Below the pieces are notes generated by a model that was not told where the DNA came from, searched no databases, and was given only the letters and a program-made list of their open reading frames with translations. The translations under genes were made by a program, and so were the position numbers. From NCBI GenBank assembly GCA_010645155.1, contig CM021317.1, positions 12,862,545 through 12,926,544 of the forward strand: DNA of 64,000 nucleotides, read 5' to 3'. This DNA comes from Tigriopus japonicus. Taxonomy: Eukaryota > Arthropoda > Copepoda > Harpacticoida > Harpacticidae. Positions 35,057-46,207 of the stretch are shown here, one piece after another. Every line of letters starts with the position of its first letter. The stretch's first letter is position 1.

Positions 35057-35352
35057 TATAAAGCCAACAAAAGCTCACTCGAACAACCACAAAAGTCTGT
35101 TGTCGGTCAGTTGTTTCGCTTCTGAGACAGATTTCATTTCAAGCCTCGCCGGATTAACGAACAACAAAACCAACAAAAACCATGGCTAGTTTTATTAGAG
35201 AGACGAAAAGCCTCGAGATATCTTCCTGGCCCAAGGATTTGTTCTTTCTTTTTTTATATACTTGTACAGCTCAGTGCGGCGTTTTCTTCAAGTCTGATGA
35301 CATGATGAATAATCACAAAGGAGGCCATCTGATCATCATCCGGTCCCTTTGA
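35057..35352 (+). promoter_or_regulatory. Candidate promoter, A-rich leader and 56-codon ORF
   Basis: TATAAAG lies at 35057-35063 and an Inr-like TCAGTT at 35107-35112, about 50 bp later, farther than the usual 30. An A/C-rich leader ends in AAAAACCATGG, a strong start context (ATG 35182). The frame then runs 56 codons to TGA at 35350-35352, with a hydrophobic FFLFLY patch but no recognised domain and no clear splice donor. It could be a small gene or a first exon, or a chance cluster of motifs. Confidence 0.25.
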
Positions 35353-35770
35353 CAAAAGGCACATTTCTCATGCCTTTGTCGGAACGCCAGTTTCTTTTGT
35401 AGTCTTCAAATTATATTAAGGCACGGTACTCGTCCAGTTACTTAAACCACACGCACCGAATGCATAGCATTAGAACAAGATGTCCTGCTTCCATCCGACC
35501 ACAAACCGTCATAAATCAACTGAATAGACCAGAGGGTTGGAAGAAAGAGCCAACAAATCACGACATCACAATTCTTAATACCTCAGTTTCGAGGACATTA
35601 CCATAAGTAAGATACCGTTTATCTTTATGCTTGATTAAAGGAATGAGGCAGTTTCTTCTTTTAGGATTCGAACACGAATCAGATTGGAGTCGTAAAAACA
35701 ATCTATTTATTTCATGGCGCACTCACGTGCTCGAAATGTTTTGCATTTGTTCTTTTGCCAGCTCAATTTC

Positions 35771-35793
35771 TAGAGCGGTTAAAATGCATTTTA
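35771..35793 (+). repeat. Solitary hAT-like terminal repeat
   Basis: TAGAGCGGTTAAAATGCATT and the next three bases resemble the ends of the MITE at 22298-23034 (TAGAGCGG then AAAATATTTTA-like). No second end or 8-bp duplication is visible, so it is a fragment at most. Confidence 0.35.
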
Positions 35794-36225
35794 CTTCTGG
35801 CAGATAAGCTTTTGTCAGGGTTGGGTTCAGCAGAATCATTCGCGAATAGGGCTCGATCGAAACAGAATGAATCTTGAAAATGATTGATGACTAACATTTG
35901 TTAGTTGCATTCTATATTGAGCTACATGCAAGGGTGCCCTTTGTTCTTACCAAGACGGGTTTATCTCCTCCAGTTCATTTGGATAAAAGCAAGTGGCATT
36001 TAATATTTGTCCATTTTATCGCTAGTCCTCTTTCGTCACGCAATTTATTTACGTCTTAGATTAGAAGAATATTTAACGATAAGTTGGTACTCAGCAGGAC
36101 TAAAGTACATCAAGCCCAAGAAGACTTCTTCCAGAAACTCGGTCGTACACTAGTCATTCAAGGTGTCTATGGTTTTGTGGAGCAATTGGCCTATGGTTTG
36201 TGATGCTGCTGTTATTATTGTTGAT

Positions 36226-36264
36226 GGTAGTAGTGGTAGTAGTAGTGGTGGTGGTGGTGGTGGT
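36226..36264 (+). repeat. (TAG/TGG)n microsatellite
   Basis: Mixed GTA and GTG trinucleotides, of the same type as 24426-24452. Confidence 0.9.
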
Positions 36265-37918
36265 TGATGATAGTTGGAGTGTGCAATGCTGTTTATCACC
36301 CGTTCTGAATCTCGAGAACCACACCCTCAGGTTCCGTGTATTTCTCTTGCTAACTCTTTTTTCAGGCTTCGTTCGTGCCTCGGGAATTTTTTAAAGGACC
36401 GTGCAAAAATGGCTTAAAGTTCATAGCTCGAAGAACGATAAATCGAGCATCTGGCCAACTCGCTTGCAATCAACACTCATTCGAGAATTAACAGAAGCAG
36501 TTGCAGCAGCAGCAAAAACATTAAATAAAGCAGAGAGACTGAAAACTGGTGGCAAGGCAACCAACTCTGCTTGATATTGCCATCTTATATCATGGACGAT
36601 CTGGGATGACGAACGAAGGGTTGAGCCCTCATTCTTTATGCTTCCATCATGTCCATCAATTGGATGCTTGAGCATCTTGAGGAGAGCTCCAGCCTTTCAG
36701 ATCGTTGGACCAATAATGATACGCTCCATTCTTAGACCGAATAACCACCTTGAGTACGTAAGTGGCTGGTATATATACCTAGGTGTGTGTGTGTCTAGAG
36801 CTCGTCTCGTTGACATTTGCATTAGTTTTTGATCTGACAATCGCCTTCTATCGTGTAGTATGTACATCCGACAATGGACACGAAACGATTCACTACGTAG
36901 TTTGTTCTTTTCATTGGAGGGTGTGAAGCCAAGAAGTGAAAGAAATTACCTAAGATCTGGAAGAAGGAGACTAACTAACTGAGTGACTCAATGAAGATCT
37001 TGGACCCGATTTGGATTGAAAATCACCCGATCACGAATTTGCAGTTTTGCCTGAAAAGGAAACAAGACGTGTTTAGTTAGCGGCCATCAAAGCGCCCCTT
37101 CCACCATTAGTATTTCTTCAACCACTTTTGTGCTCTACTAAAAGCCTCCATCGACCTGACAAACGATCTGCCGCAAAGAATGACGCCTTTTTGCCTCACA
37201 TATTCATCCAAATTTCGGAAGAATGTGTTTAACGCTCGCTCAAACAGAGGTCTGAAAAATGAAAGGTGGAAGAAACCCCACAAACGACAATCTGTAAACA
37301 AATGCAAATTTAACATTCACTCACTTTCCACGTTTTTATTTGCCATTTTTTGATAATGACCTATAACCGATCTATAAACAAAATGAGACTTGAAAAATCG
37401 ACCCAAAGAATGAGTATAAAAGTTTTCGGCAAAAATATCCGAGATCAAAATGTATGTACGACCTAAATACCCGAAATTTTTTAAGCTTCTTGCCATTGCA
37501 TTTGCTTTATTTTAAATATTAGTTGCCATTTTGACGGTTGCAAATTTTTTGCTATTTTTTGACTTAAAAGGTTCAGTTTATATGGCAGAAACCTGCCACC
37601 CTGGTGCTGAGCTTTCTCGATCGAGTGAGTAGAAGGGGGCTCAAACTCAAATTTACCATTTCAGATGGTAATCTAGCCACGCCCTCGCTCAAGCTAGCTG
37701 GCTAACACCTCACTGTTCCGTCTTGTTCATGGATTTAAGGGCGTTTGAGCGGGGAATTTTGTCGAAGTGTGGAGTAGTTGTCGTCGTCGTTGTTGATGGT
37801 GGTGGCAGAGCTCTCTGGATGGATGGGCTCATATACATAATGGCCAAAGTGCTCGTGCCCCCCGTCATCATCATCTTCATCATGGCCAAGCATGATCATC
37901 ACTTTGCAATGTGTGTGC

Positions 37919-37937
37919 GAGAGAGAGAGAGAGAGAG

Positions 37938-37996
<59 letters not shown>

Positions 37997-37997
37997 G
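37919..37997 (+). repeat. (GA)n(GAAA)n compound microsatellite
   Basis: About eleven GA units are followed by about fourteen GAAA units. Open frames crossing it in both directions are artefacts of the repeat. Confidence 0.95.
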
Positions 37998-40900
37998 ACT
38001 CTCGTGCTAAAATTACGAGACTCGCTCGAGACGAGCGCAAGAACGGGGATTAAGGAAGACTTCGAGAAGGAGGAGGAGGCATTCATAAATGTTCAACCCT
38101 ACTTTGCGACCACATCTTGTACCATGGATGATGGTCTTTGGCCCACGTCTACTAACGCCTCTATTGATGGCCCGAAAAATTTCAATTTAGTATGCCCATG
38201 GACTACTGAACTTAGCTGATTGAAAAAGAGAGTGAAGTGACCATTGATTGCGACGTTATTGTCGATGAGTTTTTAAAGTTTTTATTGTTTTATTGCAAGT
38301 TAACCTCATTTTACTCATTATTCATATTGTGCTCTGCAAAGGAATAATTTTCTTCGCCCAGCTGTTTTGAAATATAAAGACCCTTCCAAAATGCTACAAC
38401 ACTATTCATCATGGGACAATCGGAATCGAGGATAGCCACGCATTCATTCCGTAAATTCATAAACACCATATTTTACACTTTCTTAGAATCTTGCGACACA
38501 ATATATTTATGAATATGTCTCCCTCAAGGAAGTTATTCAATGACGGCATCTTTTAGTTTTTTTCTGTACCTGCATTGTTCTGAGAACATGCTTGATGTCT
38601 TCTGCCAATCAGGTCGGGCTACATTTTCCGGATTTTTTGGATGATCATCCTTTTCCGTTGTCAAGAAGTCCATAATTAACGAGGTATCAAAATGGGATCT
38701 CGTGGTTGAGGCATGACTTCAATGGTGTCATACATTTGTTGTAAAAGCTCGAAGGCATTTCAAGACGAGTCCAAAACGACCGCTTTTCCTGCACTTTTAT
38801 AGGTGGATGGATGGACGGATCGCTTTTGCTCGGCTATTTCGTTGGGCTCTCCTTCTTTGGCAGGGAATCAGACGGAGATCTCTGAATTTAATTTAGGGCC
38901 ATCAAACCCATAAATTTCCCTTTGAACGGGAAAATATAAAATTGGAACTTTGTGGCTTTGACTCAGATCTGACCATTTCGGAGGCCTTTCTTTTCTTTAT
39001 TTGAGAGAAAACTGCTTTGAATAGTTGCGTATTTCAAATGAGATGGAGTAGAGGGGGGGGGGCAAATTGGCCTGAGGCCCTCGGTAATTTTTCCCCATGT
39101 TCATTTGTTGATGTCACGAGGTCTTGCTAATAAATTCAATCTTATCAGCGAGAAACTCCGTGTTATCTTTATGTGAATCGAATGGCGATCGTCTTCAATT
39201 AATTATCATAAATCACATCAGAGTCCCTGTGATTACGCTTGGCATGAGAGATTTCCGTAATAAATCCGGTCTAGACACACAAATGCAGGATCAACAAGAT
39301 CCATAAAGATCCACCAAAGATTTGATGCTCATCGAGCAATGGACTCAGGACAAAGACAACCCAGATCGACCTGAAAAAAATCGACCCAATCCAAACCCAG
39401 ACCCAGTGAGGTGATGTAATTTAGGTTGATTGGATCCGTAATGAAGCCTACCTGAGACTCAGAGTTCAGTCAATTAAAGCAATTTTCTCGGAATGCCCAA
39501 CGTTCGTCTCCAGAACACCTTAACTCAATTAGTTTTCTCGTTCAGCCAAAGGTAGCAATTATTTATATACTGTACGTATGTGCGTATGTGCTTCCCACCT
39601 CTCCAGGATCTGGCCACTCCAAATGCGTTTCCGTTCCCGGTTTTGGGGTTAGATGTGACTTGAAAAGCCAAACCTCAAGCATCAAGCTGTCTCCGGACAA
39701 CAAAGTCGAGACGCCAGCTTGCAATCCCATAAACGAATTATCCAGTGATGGGTTTTGGATCGTCATTTAGAATAGTCTCCACCTCCTTTGTCGCCCCTCT
39801 TTCGTTCCTCTCACTACTCGACTTTCTATGTGTGGATCCTGATGAACCAATGGTTTCTGGCAAAAATCAGTCTTGAGAACGGGAATGACCCGAATCGATT
39901 GCTAATGCTTGGGTGCGGTAGAAACCCCCCAGAATCAATGGTAATCATGAGTGCGATCATCAGGTTCCAATCCTCTGCCACCTTCTCCCCACTATCGAGG
40001 GGTATCAATTTGAGCACAGTATTGTGCTCAAAAATGGAATGAGATGATCACACTTGGCAGTTCTTCGCACTTTGGGATTTCTCAAGCTGATTTGGTGGAT
40101 CGCGTTCACACGCCACAAATGATGAGATTTCCAATCAAGCGAGTGTCACAATCCACACTATAAAGACAGACAGATCCGTCCACACGCACGTAAATTCATA
40201 TCCAGAAGGGACGGCAAGACATTAACCAGGCTTACTTCCATTGAACATTCAAAGCTTGTACTCTCTTCAGATCCAAGATTGGTTTTTGGCTTCCGAGAAT
40301 CAGTGGAATACTCCGATTGAGTCAGATTCGTGTTGTGAAAAGAATGGCAGTTTCTCGACGGCCATTTCCACGACCGTCATCTCTAGCGAATCAAATGGCA
40401 ATCCAGAGAATTCCTCAAATACAGTTGTCGTTATTACGCTTTTTATTGGGTTGTAAGGAAGACAGGAGGCCAATGGAAATGGTGATTGATTGAATTGCGA
40501 TCTGGGGTTCTTTTCCGCCATTGTGAGTGCAACTTTTTAGGGCTCTGATTCCGGAATCGTGGTGAGGAGAGCAATTGGGGGTGAGCTTCGTGGTCGATCC
40601 AATTGGAAGGGATGGTGGTGACATTTGACGAGGATTTGGACGGACTCCAGTCAAATTTGACATGGTGGGAGTTATCCATCATGACATTTTTTCCCTATGC
40701 CAAACCAAACAACGGTAAATCGTCATTTCCTTTGGAAATGAATAGGTAATTGATATCTACCAAATCAATCTCGGGCAAACCAAGGTCCGTATTATTTGCC
40801 TGTCAAATACACGACGATCTCCATATTTATGGAAGGAAGGAAGCAAGCATACGGTGGATGAAACGGATTGAGGGGAAGCACAGTCAAAGAAAATACGTGT

Positions 40901-41531
40901 ACTCCACATTGAAGCAAGAAAAGAAATCAACTAGTAATGATGGTGGCTTTGAGGGCCTTATCTGACATTTGAAGATCAAGTCGATAACCTTGAGATCGGA
41001 CATTATTCTTTCCGTTTGATCGCATTTCCTCGATCTCAAAGTTTCTTTTAAAAAGGATATCCGTACATTTGAAAGGGTGTTATTCGATGAAAAAAGTGGT
41101 GCGATATCGTTGACTAGGAGTTTATTGAGGCATACATGAAGTCTAGTTGTAGAATAACGATTCCGTTCTTGACTTATTCAAATATCCAGTAGATGGTTTC
41201 AACCAACCATCGTGTGGACTACCCTACGTACTTCCGAAATATTGGCTATTACTACTATCGTCTTTCCTTCCTTTTATCTCTCTTTCTTTGCTTTGTTAGT
41301 TGAAACCAAAGTTGGCCAAAGGCATTCACTTTGGTTCAAAAGGGTCCATTTTCCCCGCTGCCAAATTTTGGCTTTGGGGTCATAAAAGCGACTTCTGAGA
41401 TTGAAGACGGAATCGGCGACCGAATGGTGCATGTTAGGAGAATCCCGATAAAATATGGTCTGTTTTAGTGAGATTTAATATCTTTGGGTCGAAATTGAAT
41501 TCAGAATCCACAATCATGAGCGAGAGGGTTA

Positions 41532-41550
41532 GTTGGTTGGTTGGTTGGTT
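41532..41550 (+). repeat. (GGTT)n microsatellite
   Basis: Four to five tandem GGTT units. Confidence 0.85.
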
Positions 41551-44500
41551 CCCCCGAAGATCCATGAATTATGAATCATGATCTGATTTAAAATTCGTTG
41601 GAATCAGGGTGAACCAGTGTGAGAGAGCCTCAAAAAGAGCGATATGGCAAGCCATAGGAAGATGGGGGATCGAGACTCGTGGAAGTGTTATCAGAACCAT
41701 GGCCACTCAATGTGCCAACCATTCGTCCAATTTAGTGTTGAAATCCCAAGAAAACAAGACCGGTTCGTAAATCATGACGCCAACGAGGTCTTATCATGGG
41801 AGACGTTTTGGTGATTTCAACGCATTTTCAGTGAAAATTGTGTTAGTTCGTTAAAAACGTACTCCAGAAAAGAAGAACACGTATCTAACGAATCCCAGTC
41901 ATCTTTCTCAAAAACTTTCATGTGTGTGTATGATGCTTTGAGAGGAATTCATATAATGCTCTTATCATCAACAATCGGTGTTGTTATAAATAAAACCAGC
42001 TCAAGGTTAACCCTGCTCTTTGGGAATATTTCTTTGCCATCACTTTTGGGTGGGCAAACATTTGCAAAAAGTAATAACACCAAATTGAGCGCCAATTGAT
42101 TTTGGCACAGACTAATGGGTTTTGCGTGTGATCTTGCTGATATCCAGATTGATATTTGATTCGTTTTAAACAACCATATCCAGACGTCAATGGGATCATT
42201 TTAGATTCTAATGGACTTCAAGGGCCATGTGATTGATTGGAAGAAAGTTGCACGTGTGATTCATTTGTGAAAATGAAATAGATATTTATCAAACACAGAG
42301 ACAGAAAACAGGGAAAATTTTGAGCTTTTTCTCTGCCAACAATTTATGTGGGTACTATTTTTTACTGAAGTTTTTGTGTCAAGGTAATTCTGAAAACAAT
42401 CCAGTTCTGTTAAAGCTTTACGAAAAAAATTGCTAGCTAAAACAATCGCCCAATTTGAAAGAACATTCATTTTATTTTGTCGACGGCAAACTTGGTTTAA
42501 TGGCAAATCGCCAATCATACATCGGTATGTGTGTATGTGCAATGGAGACTTTGAGATTTTCAAATTTGCTGCATTTAATGAGCTAAACCGCACATTCCAT
42601 AGTCCCATTCTCCGCTGAGAATTACGAGTTAGCACTCTTTGTTTTTGACTGTGGCTTTCCTGGCCACGGATCAATATCAAAATGTCAGAAATTCATTCAC
42701 AAATGCAAGCCGACCAGGCACACGCCTCAATATCATCCAATCAAGGATCCCCACAATCACATTGCATTTCGGCGGACAAAACCGCCGACAGACACATTGG
42801 TCGCTCCTCATCCTACGTACTCACATTTCTTGGTGGATGCATCGTAAATCACAATCCTCATTGCTGAAGAGTGAGTGAGAACTGTGTTGGTGGACGAGAC
42901 CTCGACCTCAACCCTCAGAATGAAAATGATGGCGATGATGATGATGATGTTGATGTGGCGAGTTGCATTTTATTCATGACTCTAACTGAATTGGATCTGA
43001 CGGAGCGAGCATTCCAGCCACGTTTTTTCCCGTTCGATTACGGATTGTGAAGCGCGGACGATTGAGAGATCAATTGCAGCGAGATAATTGCCATCTGGAT
43101 GAACGCCTGCCTGCCTTTCCAAAATCAAATTATTGGTGGTGTGGGCAATGAATGCAACTTTCGATCGAAACAATGGTTCTGCTAAAGCTTTCCATGTCGT
43201 TGGTCTCGCCTTCCTTCAAATGTTCTAACGTACTTTGAGCTCGACCCAGATCACCGAAAGGCCGAAAGTGAGTGCAAGTACTGAAAGAACACCACTCACT
43301 CACTAGCTTAGCACTCTCTTCCGTAGTCATTAAAAATCAATTTCTCTTTCATGTGAAGAAAAACCCCAAAACAATCAGATCATTTTCCAAGAAGATTAGC
43401 TCTCCCTGCCACACAAGTTTTTTTCTTGAACTCTGCTGGTTTTAGATCAGGTTGAAGAGTTCTTTGGCAAAACCAAAGGTGCGTGGCTGGAGGGAAATGC
43501 TTCTATTTCGTATCATAGCATGTGCTGAAGCATTGATTTCTGCGAAGGAGTGACTTATGCGGTATCTATCATATTGCACGGATTGGACTTTCTCCAATTC
43601 CTCACTACTTATTCTGGGTCGATATCGCCTTTTTGTCATCTCGACCTCGGTTTGATATGGTTCGGATGATTGGTGTGAAGAATCACCGTCGCCCCGAGTA
43701 TTCCGAGAATTCAGTCACAACTACAGCCAGGTCATTTACGTTGGGAACTCGAGCAAGGAAAAGAGCCCTTGGATCATGGAGGCGCTCTTCACCGACAGGT
43801 TCTTCTTCATAGATCGTGCGGTTTCTCGCACCCTGAAATTCTTTTTTCTTCAAACTCCTTGAGATTGCAGACCAACCTCACAATTAGAGGAATCGGCACG
43901 ACATCGGAATGTCATAATGATCTTGGCACCGCCACCATTTTTTGCCATCAAATTAGCCAATTTTAACGACTTTTTGCCACCAACTAACCACACAGGTCCT
44001 GAGAACCCTTCATGGCCATAGCTCAAGACACAAGGGCTGTCTATCCCGAATGAAGACAGTTTGTAACCTCCCAAAACCAGAGTAACCACCCTATAAAAGT
44101 CAAAGCTCGAACTAGAATACAGATTCCAGAGTGGTTTGTTTAACTTGTGGATATGGATAAACCGGGGCTTTTGAACAAAGTGGACTAACAAAGCAAGAAA
44201 AACAGGAACCGATATCTATACTCTAGTTCAAACCAGAAGAAACTCAAGCTAGTTGTCTGGATGGTGGATAACAGATAAAGCAAGAAAAAACTATAGCGTC
44301 TAAACAATCAACTTTCCGTGGTGAGATTTGTCTAACTATCCCTACAAACCCCAAGAGTGGTTTTTCCGTTTCCTGTCTTTTGGCCTCCACAAAGGTGATC
44401 TTCCAAGTTCACAGAGCGTCTGGCCCTGGTTGGGCGTCAAACGCCCAAAATAATGTGAAGAGGGTTGGTTGTTCTTGTGAATAAAAGGTTGAGAAGACGA

Positions 44501-46071
44501 ACTGATTGCCGGGTGGAAGGTGGCAATTAGCGCTTGATATGAAAAGGGCGGAGGATTTTTTGGTTCACTTTCGTCACTCTGTCCATTCTAGAATAGGTGC
44601 TCAACCAAGCCAGTACTTTCATTCACCCGAGTTGTGAACATGGGAACTCTCCCCAATCCCAGACCCATCAAGCTGACCGAGTCAGAAGAAAAACCCTAGA
44701 ATGTCTAACAATGGCTGAAGGCTATGCCGGGAAAACCTTGTACCATATTAAGAAATCGGGTGAAAATATGCGTCAGTGACTCCGGACCACCGGGATCTAC
44801 GGAGAAATATGAATGGACAGTCGATGGAGGGGCTCAGGTCCCTTTTGAAATCGCCTCTTGGGTGTTTGGAAGTGCGTTTCACTCTTTTGCGGCAAACATA
44901 AATAAGACGGGAACGGTCTTCCCAAACAATTGGCTTCCAATTCCCGAAGCTAGTCGTTCCAATCACTTTTCGCCTTCTTGAAACTACTTGAAATCACTTG
45001 AGGCCTTGACCACATCTTTTCGCCAGATTCTCGTCGCTCAATTGGAGGCACTTTCCGAAGTTTCGACTCCATTGAGAATCGAAAGCCACGCAAATGGTTG
45101 CCACTCGAGTTTGGGAAGGCGATTCCGTGCCAAAGAGTGATAAACTGGATTCTTGAAATAGTTTTGTTTCTTTGCAAGCTCTTCTGAAGAGGATCGCTTG
45201 CAGCATGTTTCCTGGTGGCAGTACTTGGTTCGAGTACGACTACTGGTACTTGTGTTTAGCTGATTAAAATCGATCTCCTCTTGGTGTAGCATGGACACCG
45301 TCGAAGAAAGTGGCCATTAATTTGCAACTAATACAAATGGTTGTCGAGAGACGACCCCTATTTGAAAGACTTGGCGATCCTAATAGGAGATTTCCATTGA
45401 TTGCAAGCCGATCGTTTGATCTCGCATTCCTTTTAATATGTCTCATTGATCTGGGATTTTATTCATTTGACCAGGTACAGATTTATGCACGATTTGTGAG
45501 GACCTTGATGGACCAGTGTGTTACACGAAACGGACAATACCATTCACCCAAACTGCATTACCGTATCTAATGGGTGGCTTTAAGCTTTGCCATGCATTTC
45601 TATCAAATCTTAATTAGGACCGGGCGTTTTTACCTCCCAGTTCTACTCCAGCTTGTCATTCTGTCTTTCTTCTTGTGTTCATTTGCACGCAAAATCCCTG
45701 ACAAGTCCGAAAAGCAAGCTCTCCTCACTGTTGTTCAATGCATCGTTGCAGTTCCTCTTCATACCAAATCCACCGATCTTGGCAATGGAACGTTGGTGTT
45801 GCTAATCCTTAGTTAGGACCCTTTTTGAGCACCCCTCCATTTACTGAGCCGGGGATTTATCGGTTCAATACACCTTCGCCCAATTCAGCCCTCCGACCAA
45901 GCATCCAACTCTGCGGGTTCATTTCATCCGAGCGTTGAGCGTCTGAGAACAGCTCAGCGTTGTTTTCCCTTCAAAAGACCGCTCGCTCGTTCGTTCGTTC
46001 TCTCGTTCGTTCGCTCACTCTGTTGGTATTGCTCGAGAGCGAAAATCTCTGGCGGGCTCTTCTGAGGGGCT

Positions 46072-46104
46072 TCAGTTGACAGAAAGTGGTTGAAGAGGTG
46101 AGAC
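46072..46104 (+). promoter_or_regulatory. Inr-DPE core promoter of the CLCA-like gene
   Basis: An arthropod-consensus initiator TCAGTT sits at 46072-46077. Taking its A (46074) as +1, the downstream promoter element AGAC is at 46101-46104, exactly +28 to +31. No TATA box is present. The ATG follows at +135, a normal leader length. The spacing is the known requirement for Inr-DPE co-operation in arthropods; the functional claim is inference. Confidence 0.5.
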
Positions 46105-46207
46105 TTATTTGGTTAGAACTGCAAAACAAAGTGAGTCCAAAACGAGTCCAATGTGGTGAGAAACCAGTGAGGCTAATTTTCACACTGACTGCAACAAACC
46201 GATCAAG

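Larger units (their letters stand above)
35794..46071. other. Intergenic, no supported gene; several microsatellites
   Basis: Between the solitary repeat and the CLCA promoter I find only simple repeats (listed separately) and open frames without domains. (CGTT)-type repeats at 45981-46019 lie just upstream of the CLCA transcription start region. Confidence 0.5.

Noticed and set aside
37723..38219. Overlapping frames rich in ERKKERKK or LSFFLSFF
   Set aside because: These are translations of the (GA)n(GAAA)n microsatellite.
42261..42680. 139-codon frame, minus strand
   Set aside because: Composition and lack of motifs are consistent with non-coding DNA.
43850..44191. 113-codon frame, minus strand, with a GYKLSSFGIDSPCV segment
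   Set aside because: It looked protein-like at first, but no family could be recognised and no splice sites frame it.
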